Below are positions 35,945-41,939 of a stretch of 64,000 nucleotides of DNA, one piece after another. The notes under the pieces are model-generated. The model was not told the origin of the DNA, did not search any database, and saw only the letters and a program-made list of their open reading frames with translations. The stretch's first letter is position 1; every line of letters begins with the position of its first letter. The position numbers and the translations under genes were made by a program. Location of the stretch: positions 1-64,000 of the forward strand of contig CAZBKB010000005.1 in assembly GCA_964492425.1 (NCBI GenBank). Reading direction: 5' to 3'. The stretch is from LBZV01 sp000993855. Its GTDB lineage: Bacteria; Patescibacteriota; Microgenomatia; Curtissbacterales; GWA2-41-24.

Positions 35945-36152
35945 ATGACAGAGAGACAACAGCAACTAGCACGAATTTCTGAAACAAGAACACTATCAAC
36001 TACAGATAGATTATCGCTCGCCTATTTAGCAAGACAAAATTTTGAGGAGGCAATTGAGATTGCAGCTCAAACCAAGGGAGGACATTCAAACAATTCTTGC
36101 AAGTGACGACGAAATTGCAAAGCAAGCAGTGGCATATTTTGGCCGAGTGTGA
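35945..36152 (+). pseudogene. Small cassette gene, probably frameshifted (53 or ~69 aa)
   Basis: From the ATG at 35945 the frame gives 53 residues (MTERQQQLARISE... rich in Gln, Ala and Glu) and stops at 36106. Removing one G in the 'aagggagg' run near 36075 lets the frame continue through 'DIQTILASDDEIAKQAVAYF' to a stop at 36152, a natural-looking ~69-aa helical protein. So it is either a frameshifted gene or a sequencing error. I do not recognise the family. It follows leader block A as other cargo genes follow theirs. Confidence 0.5.
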
Positions 36153-36176
36153 AAACAAAACTATCGGTGTGCCTTT

Positions 36177-36599
36177 TTAATTTGTATCGAGTGGGTATTG
36201 GCTTAAGTGCTTAACAAAGGGAAGATTTACAGCCTTAACAAATTTAGAGTCTGCAGTAAAAAGATCACAATTATTTTCTTGAGCTAAGATTGCATATGAA
36301 GCATCGTAAACTGTAACCTTATGCTCTTTGGCAAATTTTAAACATTTGGGGAAAAAATCTGGAGTGGGATTAAATATCTCTATCTTGAAATTCACGAAAA
36401 GATTCCAAGCTGCACTTATATCTTTGAGCGTTAATTCAGCTTTAGAAGAAAGAACATTTGCAAGTTCATACAAAAGGATGTCGGGAGCGATAACTTTTTG
36501 TTCACCTGCTAAAAACTTGTCCAGTAGTATCAAAGATACATGTCTTGTATCTTCTTCCCTTAGCCATTTATAAATAATTGAAGTATCGGCTACTACCAT
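36177..36599 (-). CDS. vapC: VapC-type PIN-domain toxin (RNase)
   Basis: A 140-aa PIN domain with the acidic residues D5 ('VADTSIIYKW'), E45 ('YELANVL'), D99 ('VYDASYAIL') and D117 ('FTADSKF') in place. VapC toxins cut tRNA or rRNA when freed from VapB. It overlaps the antitoxin gene by 7 bp, the classic order antitoxin then toxin. It runs against the direction of the cassette genes around it. All catalytic residues appear intact. Confidence 0.88.
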   Translation of the reverse strand: MVVADTSIIYKWLREEDTRHVSLILLDKFLAGEQKVIAPDILLYELANVLSSKAELTLKDISAAWNLFVNFKIEIFNPTPDFFPKCLKFAKEHKVTVYDASYAILAQENNCDLFTADSKFVKAVNLPFVKHLSQYPLDTN

Positions 36600-36850
36600 T
36601 TTCCTTCATATCTCATCTCTCTTAATGATTGAACTATGTCAAAATCTTTTAGCTTTCTTTTCAATACTCTTGCGACCTTACGACGATTTGCATGAATTTG
36701 ATTAACTTGGGTTTGAGAGCGAGTTTTATCTTCGGTGCGTATTTTTTCCCTAACTACTGCAGATAAGCTTTGACGTTTTTTGGCAGCTTCAGCTTTCAGT
36801 CTCAAGTAATCCTCCTCAGAAATTCTTATATTAGTAGTAACATAATTCAT
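36593..36850 (-). CDS. vapB: VapB-like ribbon-helix-helix antitoxin
   Basis: An 85-aa protein whose N-terminal ~45 residues ('NIRISEEDYLRLKAEAAKKRQSLSAVV') form a ribbon-helix-helix DNA-binding dimer domain; the basic C-terminal tail would bind and block VapC. The start is the ATG at 36850, immediately beside a perfect 12-bp palindrome at 36852-36863. Autorepression by the VapBC complex is usual in the family. Confidence 0.83.
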   Translation of the reverse strand: MNYVTTNIRISEEDYLRLKAEAAKKRQSLSAVVREKIRTEDKTRSQTQVNQIHANRRKVARVLKRKLKDFDIVQSLREMRYEGKW

Positions 36851-36851
36851 A

Positions 36852-36884
36852 ATACAATTGTATCATTGTATTGATATTTGTCAA
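36852..36884 (-). promoter_or_regulatory. vapBC promoter and palindromic operator
   Basis: On the minus strand TTGACA (36879-36884) and TACAAT (36857-36862) are 16 bp apart. The -10 box lies inside the perfect palindrome ATACAATTGTAT (36852-36863), a likely VapB operator. Transcription would begin at about the start codon, giving a leaderless mRNA. Confidence 0.6.
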
Positions 36885-36906
36885 TTCTTCAACTAACACA
36901 TATAAT
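36878..36906 (+). promoter_or_regulatory. Promoter driving leader block B
   Basis: TTGTCA (36878-36883) and TATAAT (36901-36906) are 17 bp apart. The expected start is a few bases before the ATG at 36921 of the truncated GT4 start. It overlaps the divergent vapBC promoter. Confidence 0.55.
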
Positions 36907-36944
36907 CTCAGTAATCAATAATGAAGACTACCCTAGTGCATGAT

Positions 36945-36992
36945 GACCCTTCGATAGACTCAGGGCAGTTGCTCAATCTCGAAGGTCTTTTT
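36945..36992 (+). terminator. Possible terminator/attenuator in leader block B
   Basis: GACCCTTCGA (36945-36954) pairs with TCGAAGGTC (36979-36987) across one bulged base, and a T-run follows. The first arm could instead pair with CTGAGCGAAG (36994-37003). That gives a terminator/antiterminator choice; the long 24-nt loop lowers confidence. Confidence 0.4.
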
Positions 36993-37079
36993 ATTCTGAG
37001 CGAAGCAAAAATCAGAGACGAAGTTCTCTATTTGGGCTATGGAGATAAGGTGTTTCCACTATAGCACTTGCAACTTTTC

Positions 37080-37123
37080 TGTCAATGCTACAAATTGACA
37101 TCAAACCTGATGATATGTAATAT
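37080..37123 (+). promoter_or_regulatory. Cargo promoter B with inverted repeat over the -35 box
   Basis: TTGACA (37095-37100) and TAATAT (37118-37123) are 17 bp apart and lead to the ATG at 37132. TGTCAAT (37080-37086) and ATTGACA (37094-37100) form a perfect inverted repeat, a possible operator. Block D has the same arrangement with TGTCAA...TTGACA. Confidence 0.6.
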
Positions 37124-37131
37124 GTGAAACG

Positions 37132-37974
37132 ATGGTTAGAGAAAGAGACTACAAGCCAATAGAAATTCCGCAAACTGAGCCTCTTGTTATTCTCAGAAAC
37201 CAGAAATTTTTCCCATTTTCAAATCTTGAATTACCTGAGGAAACAATAGGACATTTTGATTTTGCAAGCCAGGAGTTTCAGCTTCAAGAAGAAGATGGCA
37301 TCACTACGGGTAGATTTCTGTATCAAGATGTGATGAGCAATGGTAACACGGCAATGTGGAACTTCCCTTTTCTTGCCGAAAAGTATTACACCTTAGGCTC
37401 TACAGAAGACGATCTAAAGCAATATACTGAGACATATCCTGACTCACCGCATAGGAGAATAATGTTTAAAGTTGCATTTGACCTTCCGAGGCCTATGGAT
37501 CCAGAAAGTGAGTTCCGTAAGACGACTAGAATCAGAGTTGAAAATGGACAAACTGGAAATGTGTTTTACGCAGTAGAGGCAAGGGCACAAGGTGGATATG
37601 ACCGAACAAGATCCCCAAAAGATGGGCACTACGCCATACTTTACGATAGCTTCTACTACAAAGGAGAACAGTGGGATGATCGTTTGAATAAACATGCTCA
37701 CTTAGATATTCCAGAAGAAAGATGGCCTGAGATACATCAGCAGGTAGCAGATTATGAAGAAGATAACTCCAAGCCTTACCCACAAGAGCTTGCAGACGCA
37801 CATCGAAGAGTAAGAGAAGAGGATGATAGACGCTCTTATTTAATGCCATTTCGCTTGTCTATCATCACGAAACCAGAAGTGGCAAGAGGTATTGCACTAA
37901 CCATTGAGCAGGTTCCTATGGGTTCTGTAGATCTAAGTGTCAACACACCAGACCAAGTGTTGCACGGGCACTAA
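37132..37974 (+). CDS. Unknown 280-aa protein, cassette cargo
   Basis: I do not recognise this family. The protein is soluble-looking, acidic and rich in Glu, Asp, Arg, Tyr and Pro, with no signal peptide or membrane helix. Segments such as 'FDFASQEFQLQEEDGITTGRFLY', 'YYTLGSTEDDL' and 'EARAQGGYDRTRSPKDGHYAILYDSFYY' look like beta-rich folded domains. It has its own promoter in leader block B, and its stop is 4 bp before the shared TTAACC edge of the next block. Composition is less AT-rich than the glycan genes, which suits transfer. Defence, regulation or metabolism cannot be told apart. Confidence 0.75.
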   Translation: MVRERDYKPIEIPQTEPLVILRNQKFFPFSNLELPEETIGHFDFASQEFQLQEEDGITTGRFLYQDVMSNGNTAMWNFPFLAEKYYTLGSTEDDLKQYTETYPDSPHRRIMFKVAFDLPRPMDPESEFRKTTRIRVENGQTGNVFYAVEARAQGGYDRTRSPKDGHYAILYDSFYYKGEQWDDRLNKHAHLDIPEERWPEIHQQVADYEEDNSKPYPQELADAHRRVREEDDRRSYLMPFRLSIITKPEVARGIALTIEQVPMGSVDLSVNTPDQVLHGH

Positions 37975-37978
37975 TCAA

Positions 37979-38055
37979 TTAACCTTAAAATCATCCTCAG
38001 CTAAAAAATTGTTAAAATCAGATAGTGAAAATTGCACTAGTACACGATGACTTCA
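37979..38055 (+). repeat. 77-bp direct repeat, upstream copy (GT4 promoter and start)
   Basis: This segment matches 40769-40845 at 75 of 77 positions. It holds the TTAACC edge, the TAAAAT -10 box (38013-38018), the GTG start and the first ten codons (MKIALVHDDF) of the GT4 gene. Recombination between the copies would remove 2790 bp and place the intact GT4 gene directly behind the 280-aa gene. Confidence 0.85.
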
Positions 38056-38161
38056 ATCTCGAAGGTTTTTTGTTTGGGGCGTGTTGATAAGACAATTCCA
38101 TAGTACCACTTGCAAGTTTTAAGTCAAGAAATCAAAATGATGCAAGTTAAAATAGAAGTCT
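38025..38161 (+). repeat. Leader block C: truncated GT4 start and shortened cassette leader
   Basis: From the GTG at 38025 the frame reads MKIALVHDDFNLEGFLFGAC and stops. 'ttcaatctcgaagg' at 38052 and later 'ccacttgcaa' at 38106 match blocks B and D, but the ~33-bp hairpin part (as at 36994-37026 in B) is missing. TAAAAT at 38148-38153 lies 8 bp before the ispG start and probably is its -10 box. Confidence 0.75.
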
Positions 38162-39340
38162 ATGCCAGAAAGATTTGAAAGACGAGTCACAAGACCAGTT
38201 CAAGTAGGAGAGATAACTATTGGTGGGGATAACCCCATTGCTGTGCAATCAATGGTAACTAGGGAAACTCAGGATATTCAAGGAGTAACGGAACAAATCA
38301 AACAACTCAACCTCGCAGGTGCTGAAATTGTTAGAGTAACGACACCTACAATTCAAGACGCAGAGTCGCTTGCTGAAATAAAAGTTGAACTTAAAAGACG
38401 ATATAAAGATGTACCACTTGTTGCAGATGTTCATCATCAAGGCACAAACATTGCAGTAGAGGCTTCAAAACATGTTGAGAAAGTTCGCATAAACCCTGGG
38501 CTTTTTGTTTACCATAAGAGAACATCCCAGGAAGAATATACACACAATGAGATTGATGAACAAAGGAATGAAATTGACTCTGCCTTATCTCCACTTATAA
38601 GTGCATGTAGAGAAAGAGGTGTTGCCCTGAGGGTTGGAGTAAATCATGGCAGCCTTGCAGAAAGACTTACTGTCATGTATGGCGACACACCAGAAGGAAT
38701 GGTTCAGTCCGCAATGGAATATCTAAAAATATGCGAGGGCTATGGCTTCAAAGATGTAGTGGTTTCGTTAAAAGCTAGTAGAGCTCCCACCATGATTGCA
38801 GCCAATAGGCTAATGGTTGAGCGAATGGATGAGGAGAATATGAACTACCCCATCCATTTAGGTGTTACAGAAGCTGGCAAAGACCAATACGCAAGGATTA
38901 AAAGCACTTACGGAATTGCAACTCTACTCTCAGAAGGTGTTGGGGATACTATTCGGGTTTCCTTAGCAGAAGACCCAGTTAAAGAGTTATCCGTTTGTTA
39001 TGACATCCTTCAAGCAGGAGGCCTTAGGCGTACCAAATCTGAACCAATAGCTTGTCCAGGTTGTGGAAGAACTAAGTTTGACCTTGATACCGTCACTGAT
39101 GACATATTTGGTGCAACTGAGCATTTAAAAGGTTTAAGTATTGCTGTGATGGGGTGCATTGTAAACGGGCCTGGGGAAATGGCAGATGCTGATTATGGCT
39201 ATGTTGGTCTGGGTGGTGGCAAAATAGCTCTATACAGAGGAAAAGAAGTAATCAGGACTGTCCAGCAAGAAGAAGCAAGAGATTCTTTAATTGCACTTAT
39301 AAAAGAAGATGGAAAATGGATAAACCCACCTTCTAATTAA
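38162..39340 (+). CDS. ispG: 4-hydroxy-3-methylbut-2-enyl-diphosphate synthase (IspG/GcpE)
   Basis: A 392-aa enzyme of the MEP isoprenoid pathway, which reduces the cyclic diphosphate MEcPP to HMBPP with a [4Fe-4S] cluster. The TIM-barrel opening 'VGEITIGGDNPIAVQSMVT' and 'VADVHHQGTNIAVEAS' are classic. The cluster ligands C298, C301 ('ACPGCGRT') and C332 ('MGCIVNGPGE') are all present, so it looks active. Length is normal. No other MEP gene lies in the window. It stands alone in the cassette island behind leader block C, and its TAA stop is part of the shared TTAACC edge. Isoprenoid supply would feed undecaprenyl carriers of the glycan locus, if the rest of the pathway exists. Confidence 0.93.
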   Translation: MPERFERRVTRPVQVGEITIGGDNPIAVQSMVTRETQDIQGVTEQIKQLNLAGAEIVRVTTPTIQDAESLAEIKVELKRRYKDVPLVADVHHQGTNIAVEASKHVEKVRINPGLFVYHKRTSQEEYTHNEIDEQRNEIDSALSPLISACRERGVALRVGVNHGSLAERLTVMYGDTPEGMVQSAMEYLKICEGYGFKDVVVSLKASRAPTMIAANRLMVERMDEENMNYPIHLGVTEAGKDQYARIKSTYGIATLLSEGVGDTIRVSLAEDPVKELSVCYDILQAGGLRRTKSEPIACPGCGRTKFDLDTVTDDIFGATEHLKGLSIAVMGCIVNGPGEMADADYGYVGLGGGKIALYRGKEVIRTVQQEEARDSLIALIKEDGKWINPPSN

Positions 39341-39379
39341 CCCTAAAATCTTCCTCAGCTAAAAATTGCGTGCTAAAAT
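39337..39379 (+). repeat. Third copy of the TTAACC cargo edge with a -10 box
   Basis: The segment TTAACCCTAAAATC then 'cctcagctaaaaa' follows the ispG stop and matches the first ~33 bp of the 77-bp repeat at 37979 and 40769. It ends in TAAAAT (39374-39379), the -10 box for the toxin-like gene whose GTG is 7 bases downstream. The GT4 start itself is absent here. Confidence 0.7.
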
Positions 39380-39385
39380 GCCTGA

Positions 39386-39706
39386 GTGGACACATCGTTT
39401 GTCAGAAGAAAAGTTGAAAGCGGAGAATATGACCTTTCAAGCCATGCTCACCGAGAAAGACAAGAAGAACAAATTACAGTAGCAGAAATAGAGCAGGCTC
39501 TCCTTACAGGTGATATAATTGAAAAGTATCCAAAAGACGAGAGAGGCGAAAGCTGTTTAGTTGCAGCAAAAACAGAAAATAAACCAATGCATATAGTGTG
39601 TGGAAAACGAGACAGCAGGTTATTAATAGTTACAGTCTACAGACCAAAACTGCCTACTTGGGAAAATTATAAACAAAGAACAAAGGAGTTGAAAAGCCGT
39701 GTCTAA
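39386..39706 (+). CDS. DUF4258-domain protein, probable toxin
   Basis: A 106-aa protein with the DUF4258 pattern: 'YDLSSHAHRERQEEQITVAEIEQALLTGDIIEKYP' followed by 'HIVCGKRDSRLLIVTVYRP'. This family is commonly paired with YgiT-type zinc-finger proteins and is thought to be a RelE/MqsR-like RNase toxin. The next gene overlaps by 8 bp and is such a partner. The GTG start lies 7 bp after a TAAAAT -10 box, so the mRNA is nearly leaderless. Toxicity is inferred from the pairing. Confidence 0.78.
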   Translation: MDTSFVRRKVESGEYDLSSHAHRERQEEQITVAEIEQALLTGDIIEKYPKDERGESCLVAAKTENKPMHIVCGKRDSRLLIVTVYRPKLPTWENYKQRTKELKSRV

Positions 39707-39938
39707 TTGTTACTTTTGCAAAGGAAAAACCGAAATTAGAAATGTGAACGTGGACTTCAGATGGAAGGATAAGCTTTTCGTCTTTAAAAGTGTTCCCGTA
39801 GAGGTTTGTATCCAATGCGGAGAAAAGTACTACAGTGCAGAAATTTCCAAAAAACTAGATGATTTTGTCAAAAAACAATCAGAAGCAAAGATCAGTCCAC
39901 AAAATACCATCCAAGTCCCCGTTTTCAATTGGCAATAA
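39699..39938 (+). CDS. YgiT/MqsA-type zinc-finger protein, probable antitoxin
   Basis: A 79-aa protein with two C-x-x-C knuckles, C4/C7 ('NCYFCKGK') and C37/C40 ('CIQCGEKYYS'), the zinc-binding domain of MqsA antitoxins. The C-terminal Xre-type helix-turn-helix of full MqsA is absent, so it probably neutralises the toxin without being a full repressor. The GTG start at 39699 is supported by an AAAGGAG ribosome site about ten bases upstream. Toxin-first gene order as in mqsRA. Confidence 0.78.
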   Translation: MSNCYFCKGKTEIRNVNVDFRWKDKLFVFKSVPVEVCIQCGEKYYSAEISKKLDDFVKKQSEAKISPQNTIQVPVFNWQ

Positions 39939-39947
39939 ATCTGTTGC

Positions 39948-39953
39948 TATAAT
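39948..39953 (+). promoter_or_regulatory. -10 box of leader block D
   Basis: TATAAT lies 6 bp before the ATG (39960) of the truncated GT4 start in block D. No strong -35 box is seen at the right distance. Confidence 0.45.
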
Positions 39954-39959
39954 CTTCTC

Positions 39960-40178
39960 ATGCGGATTGCGTTAGTACACGATGACCCTTCAATTTCATT
40001 CAGGGTTATAAATTCAATCTCGAAGGTCTTTTTATTCTGAGCGAAGCAAAAATCAGAGACGAAGTTCTCTATTTGGGCTATGGAGATAAGGTGTTTCCAC
40101 TATAGCACTTGCAACTTTTCTGTCAATAATCTAAAAGTTGACACGTAACTAATCCCAGGTATAGAATCAGCCTGTTTT
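39960..40178 (+). repeat. Leader block D: truncated GT4 start, hairpin and cassette leader
   Basis: The block opens with codons for M-R-I-A-L-V-H-D-D, again the GT4 N-terminus but with different codons from blocks B, C and the real gene, and stops after 26 codons. Positions 40014-40127 are identical to 36973-37086. A cargo promoter, TTGACA (40138-40143) and TAGAAT (40162-40167), 18 bp apart, leads to the ATG at 40179, with TGTCAA (40121-40126) as the inverted mate of the -35 box. Confidence 0.8.
39984..40033 (+). terminator. Possible terminator/attenuator in leader block D
   Basis: GACCCTTC (39984-39991) can pair with GAAGGTC (40022-40028), followed by a T-run to 40033. It is the counterpart of the hairpin in block B; the loop of about 30 nt makes it weak on its own. 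Confidence 0.35.
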
Positions 40179-40772
40179 ATGACAGTAGAGCAACAGCACG
40201 AAATTAGAGGCTGGTTGGATGTTATTGCATCTATTCGACAAAAGAGAGCAGAGGCATCACGAGCTGCTTATTCCTTAAAAGATGTTAGCAGAAAAGATTA
40301 CGATGGTTTAGATGTGGAGCGATTTGGAGATATTACCACAGGTTTATCAATGGTACTAAAACCAGAGGAAATAGATGAAGCCCCTCTTGAAATACAAATG
40401 GTCCTGAACGATTTAGGTTTAACCTCCGAAGACCAAATTCAAGCCCAGCTAATATTGAAACAATCAGACGGCTCACGTGGTTATGATTTTGTACTTAAGC
40501 CTACTGAATTAGTAGGAGGGAGAATGGGAATACTTTTAGACAGCAATGGCAGTCACGCAGTTTTAGGTGGTCCAAGATCAAGGAGCTTTGATGGCATACA
40601 TCAAACTGTTGAAACATATGAAGGTAAATCAGCAGAAATCTACGAGAACTATAGATTTGGTATGGGAGATGCTCAAAATCCAAACTTAGTTGAAATTCTA
40701 TATTCGTGTGTTAAATGGTTCGCAACCTTAGCAGAAAATAGACGAAAGACTCCACCAGAACCTATTAGTTAA
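40179..40772 (+). CDS. Unknown 197-aa protein, cassette cargo
   Basis: I do not recognise this family. It is acidic and soluble, with a helical N-terminal third ('VEQQHEIRGWLDVIASIRQKR' type) and a likely alpha/beta remainder ('DIQAQLILKQSD'-like and 'SHAVLGGPRSRSFDGIHQTVETYEGKSAEIY' stretches). No signal peptide, membrane helix or catalytic motif is evident. It is driven by the promoter in block D, and its TAA stop is inside the TTAACC edge of the 77-bp repeat carrying the GT4 promoter. The first residues M-T-V-E-Q-Q resemble the start of the broken ORF at 35945 (M-T-E-R-Q-Q-Q). Confidence 0.72.
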   Translation: MTVEQQHEIRGWLDVIASIRQKRAEASRAAYSLKDVSRKDYDGLDVERFGDITTGLSMVLKPEEIDEAPLEIQMVLNDLGLTSEDQIQAQLILKQSDGSRGYDFVLKPTELVGGRMGILLDSNGSHAVLGGPRSRSFDGIHQTVETYEGKSAEIYENYRFGMGDAQNPNLVEILYSCVKWFATLAENRRKTPPEPIS

Positions 40773-40845
40773 CCCTAAAATCATCCTCAGCTAAAAAATT
40801 GTTAAAATCAGATAGTGAAAATTGCACTAGTACATGATGACTTCA
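40769..40845 (+). repeat. 77-bp direct repeat, downstream copy (active GT4 promoter and start)
   Basis: This is the copy that serves the complete GT4 gene. It contains the stop of the 197-aa gene, a TAAAAT -10 box (40803-40808) six bases before the GTG at 40815, and the first ten codons. It differs from 37979-38055 at two positions. Confidence 0.85.
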
Positions 40846-41939
40846 CTCAGGCTGGCGGGGCAGAAAGTCTGTTTGCCACAATTGCTGCCCTTTATCCGAA
40901 TGCGCCGATTTACACTTCCCTAGTCAATTGGCGCAAACTGCCCGCATCAATCGATAGAAACAGGATCCGACCCTCATTTATGCAAAAAATCCCATTTGCC
41001 GCAAGCTTTTTTAAACTCCTTTTGCCGCTTTACCCGCTAGCCTTTGAAAGTTTCGACTTTGACAACTACGACCTTGTCATTTCTTCGACAACTCGTTTTG
41101 CCAAATCGATAATCACAAAACCCAAAACTTGTCATATTTCTTATTTAAATAGCACACCTAGATTTTTGTGGGAAGAGGACAAAAAAAATGTCTATTTGCC
41201 AAAAATTTTGCTGTTTCTCTTAAGCCCCTTTTTTCGTTGGTTAAAACGCTGGGACTTATCATCAGCCCAAAGAGTTGATTATTTTCTTGCCAATTCCCAA
41301 AACGTAAGTCAAAAAATCCTCAAAATATACAGACGAAAAAATAAAGTTATTTATCCTTTTGCCGACACCACTTTCTTTACTCCCGATAGAATCCATAATT
41401 GGAAACTTAAAAGCAAGAATTATTACCTTATTGTTACCAGACTTGTTAAATGGAAAAAAATAGACATCGCAATTGAGGCGGTGAATGATATAGGTGCAAA
41501 TTTAATAATTATCGGTGACGGGCCTGACAAGGGGAGGCTGGAGGGAATAGCGGTCAGGGACCAGCGGTCAGGAACCAGAGATCAGGTTACTTTTATCGGC
41601 AAGATAACACGAGAGGAGCTAAAAAGCTGTTACCAGAACTGCAGGGCGCTTATTGTGACACAAGAAGAGGATTTTGGTATTGCAACTGTCGAGGCTCAAG
41701 CTTGCGGTACTCCGGTTATAGCTTATGGGAAAGGTGGCACAGTCGAGATCATCACAGACAAAAAAACGGGTGTATTCTTTAGTTCTCAAACCATGTCTTC
41801 GCTAAAAGATGCAATTTCAACGTCTTCTAGGTTAAAATATGATAAGTTAGCTATAAGACACAATGCTCTTCGTTTCACAAAAACTAACTTTGAAAAAATA
41901 TTTAAGGAAATCGTAAGACAATATGCCAAATCAGCCTGA
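40815..41939 (+). CDS. Family 4 glycosyltransferase (WbaZ-like)
   Basis: A 374-aa GT-B enzyme: 'KIALVHDDFTQAGGAESLF' glycine loop, 'HISYLNSTPRFLWE', 'NYYLIVTRLVKWKKIDIAIEA', and the intact E-x7-E in 'TQEEDFGIATVEAQACGTPVI'. It resembles mannosyltransferases of the WbaZ group, which fits the ManC gene overlapping its end by 17 bp. The GTG start is only six bases behind its -10 box. Residues 248-257 (RDQRSGTRDQ) are an in-frame insertion coded by a 14-bp tandem repeat. Its 5' end is the target that recurs through the accessory island. Confidence 0.87.
   Translation: MKIALVHDDFTQAGGAESLFATIAALYPNAPIYTSLVNWRKLPASIDRNRIRPSFMQKIPFAASFFKLLLPLYPLAFESFDFDNYDLVISSTTRFAKSIITKPKTCHISYLNSTPRFLWEEDKKNVYLPKILLFLLSPFFRWLKRWDLSSAQRVDYFLANSQNVSQKILKIYRRKNKVIYPFADTTFFTPDRIHNWKLKSKNYYLIVTRLVKWKKIDIAIEAVNDIGANLIIIGDGPDKGRLEGIAVRDQRSGTRDQVTFIGKITREELKSCYQNCRALIVTQEEDFGIATVEAQACGTPVIAYGKGGTVEIITDKKTGVFFSSQTMSSLKDAISTSSRLKYDKLAIRHNALRFTKTNFEKIFKEIVRQYAKSA
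41551..41586 (+). repeat. 14-bp tandem repeat inserted in the GT4 gene
   Basis: CGGTCAGGGACCAG (41551-41564) and CGGTCAGGAACCAG (41565-41578) are followed by a partial third unit ('agatcagg'). They encode RDQRSGTRDQ at a surface turn between 'GRLEGIAV' and 'VTFIGKIT', where relatives have only one or two residues. Confidence 0.75.

Larger units (their letters stand above)
36921..37131 (+). repeat. Leader block B: truncated GT4 start, hairpin and cassette leader
   Basis: The block opens with codons for M-K-T-T-L-V-H-D-D, the N-terminus of the GT4 enzyme encoded at 40815 (MKIALVHDDF), then diverges; the frame runs 47 codons to a TAG. Positions 36973-37086 are identical over 114 bp to 40014-40127 in block D. 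Two leader hairpins can form: CTTCG...CTCAG with CTGAG-CGAAG, and AGAGA-CGAAGT-TCTCT. The block ends in a cargo promoter 8 bp before the next ATG. Confidence 0.8.

Noticed and set aside
36973..40127. CRISPR array
   Set aside because: Repeats are 114 bp, only two exact copies, with kilobase spacers containing genes.
35705..40815. Integron with attC sites
   Set aside because: I looked for GTTRRRY/RYYYAAC core pairs around the TTAACC edges and found none that fit, and no integrase is present; only the cassette-like layout is shared.
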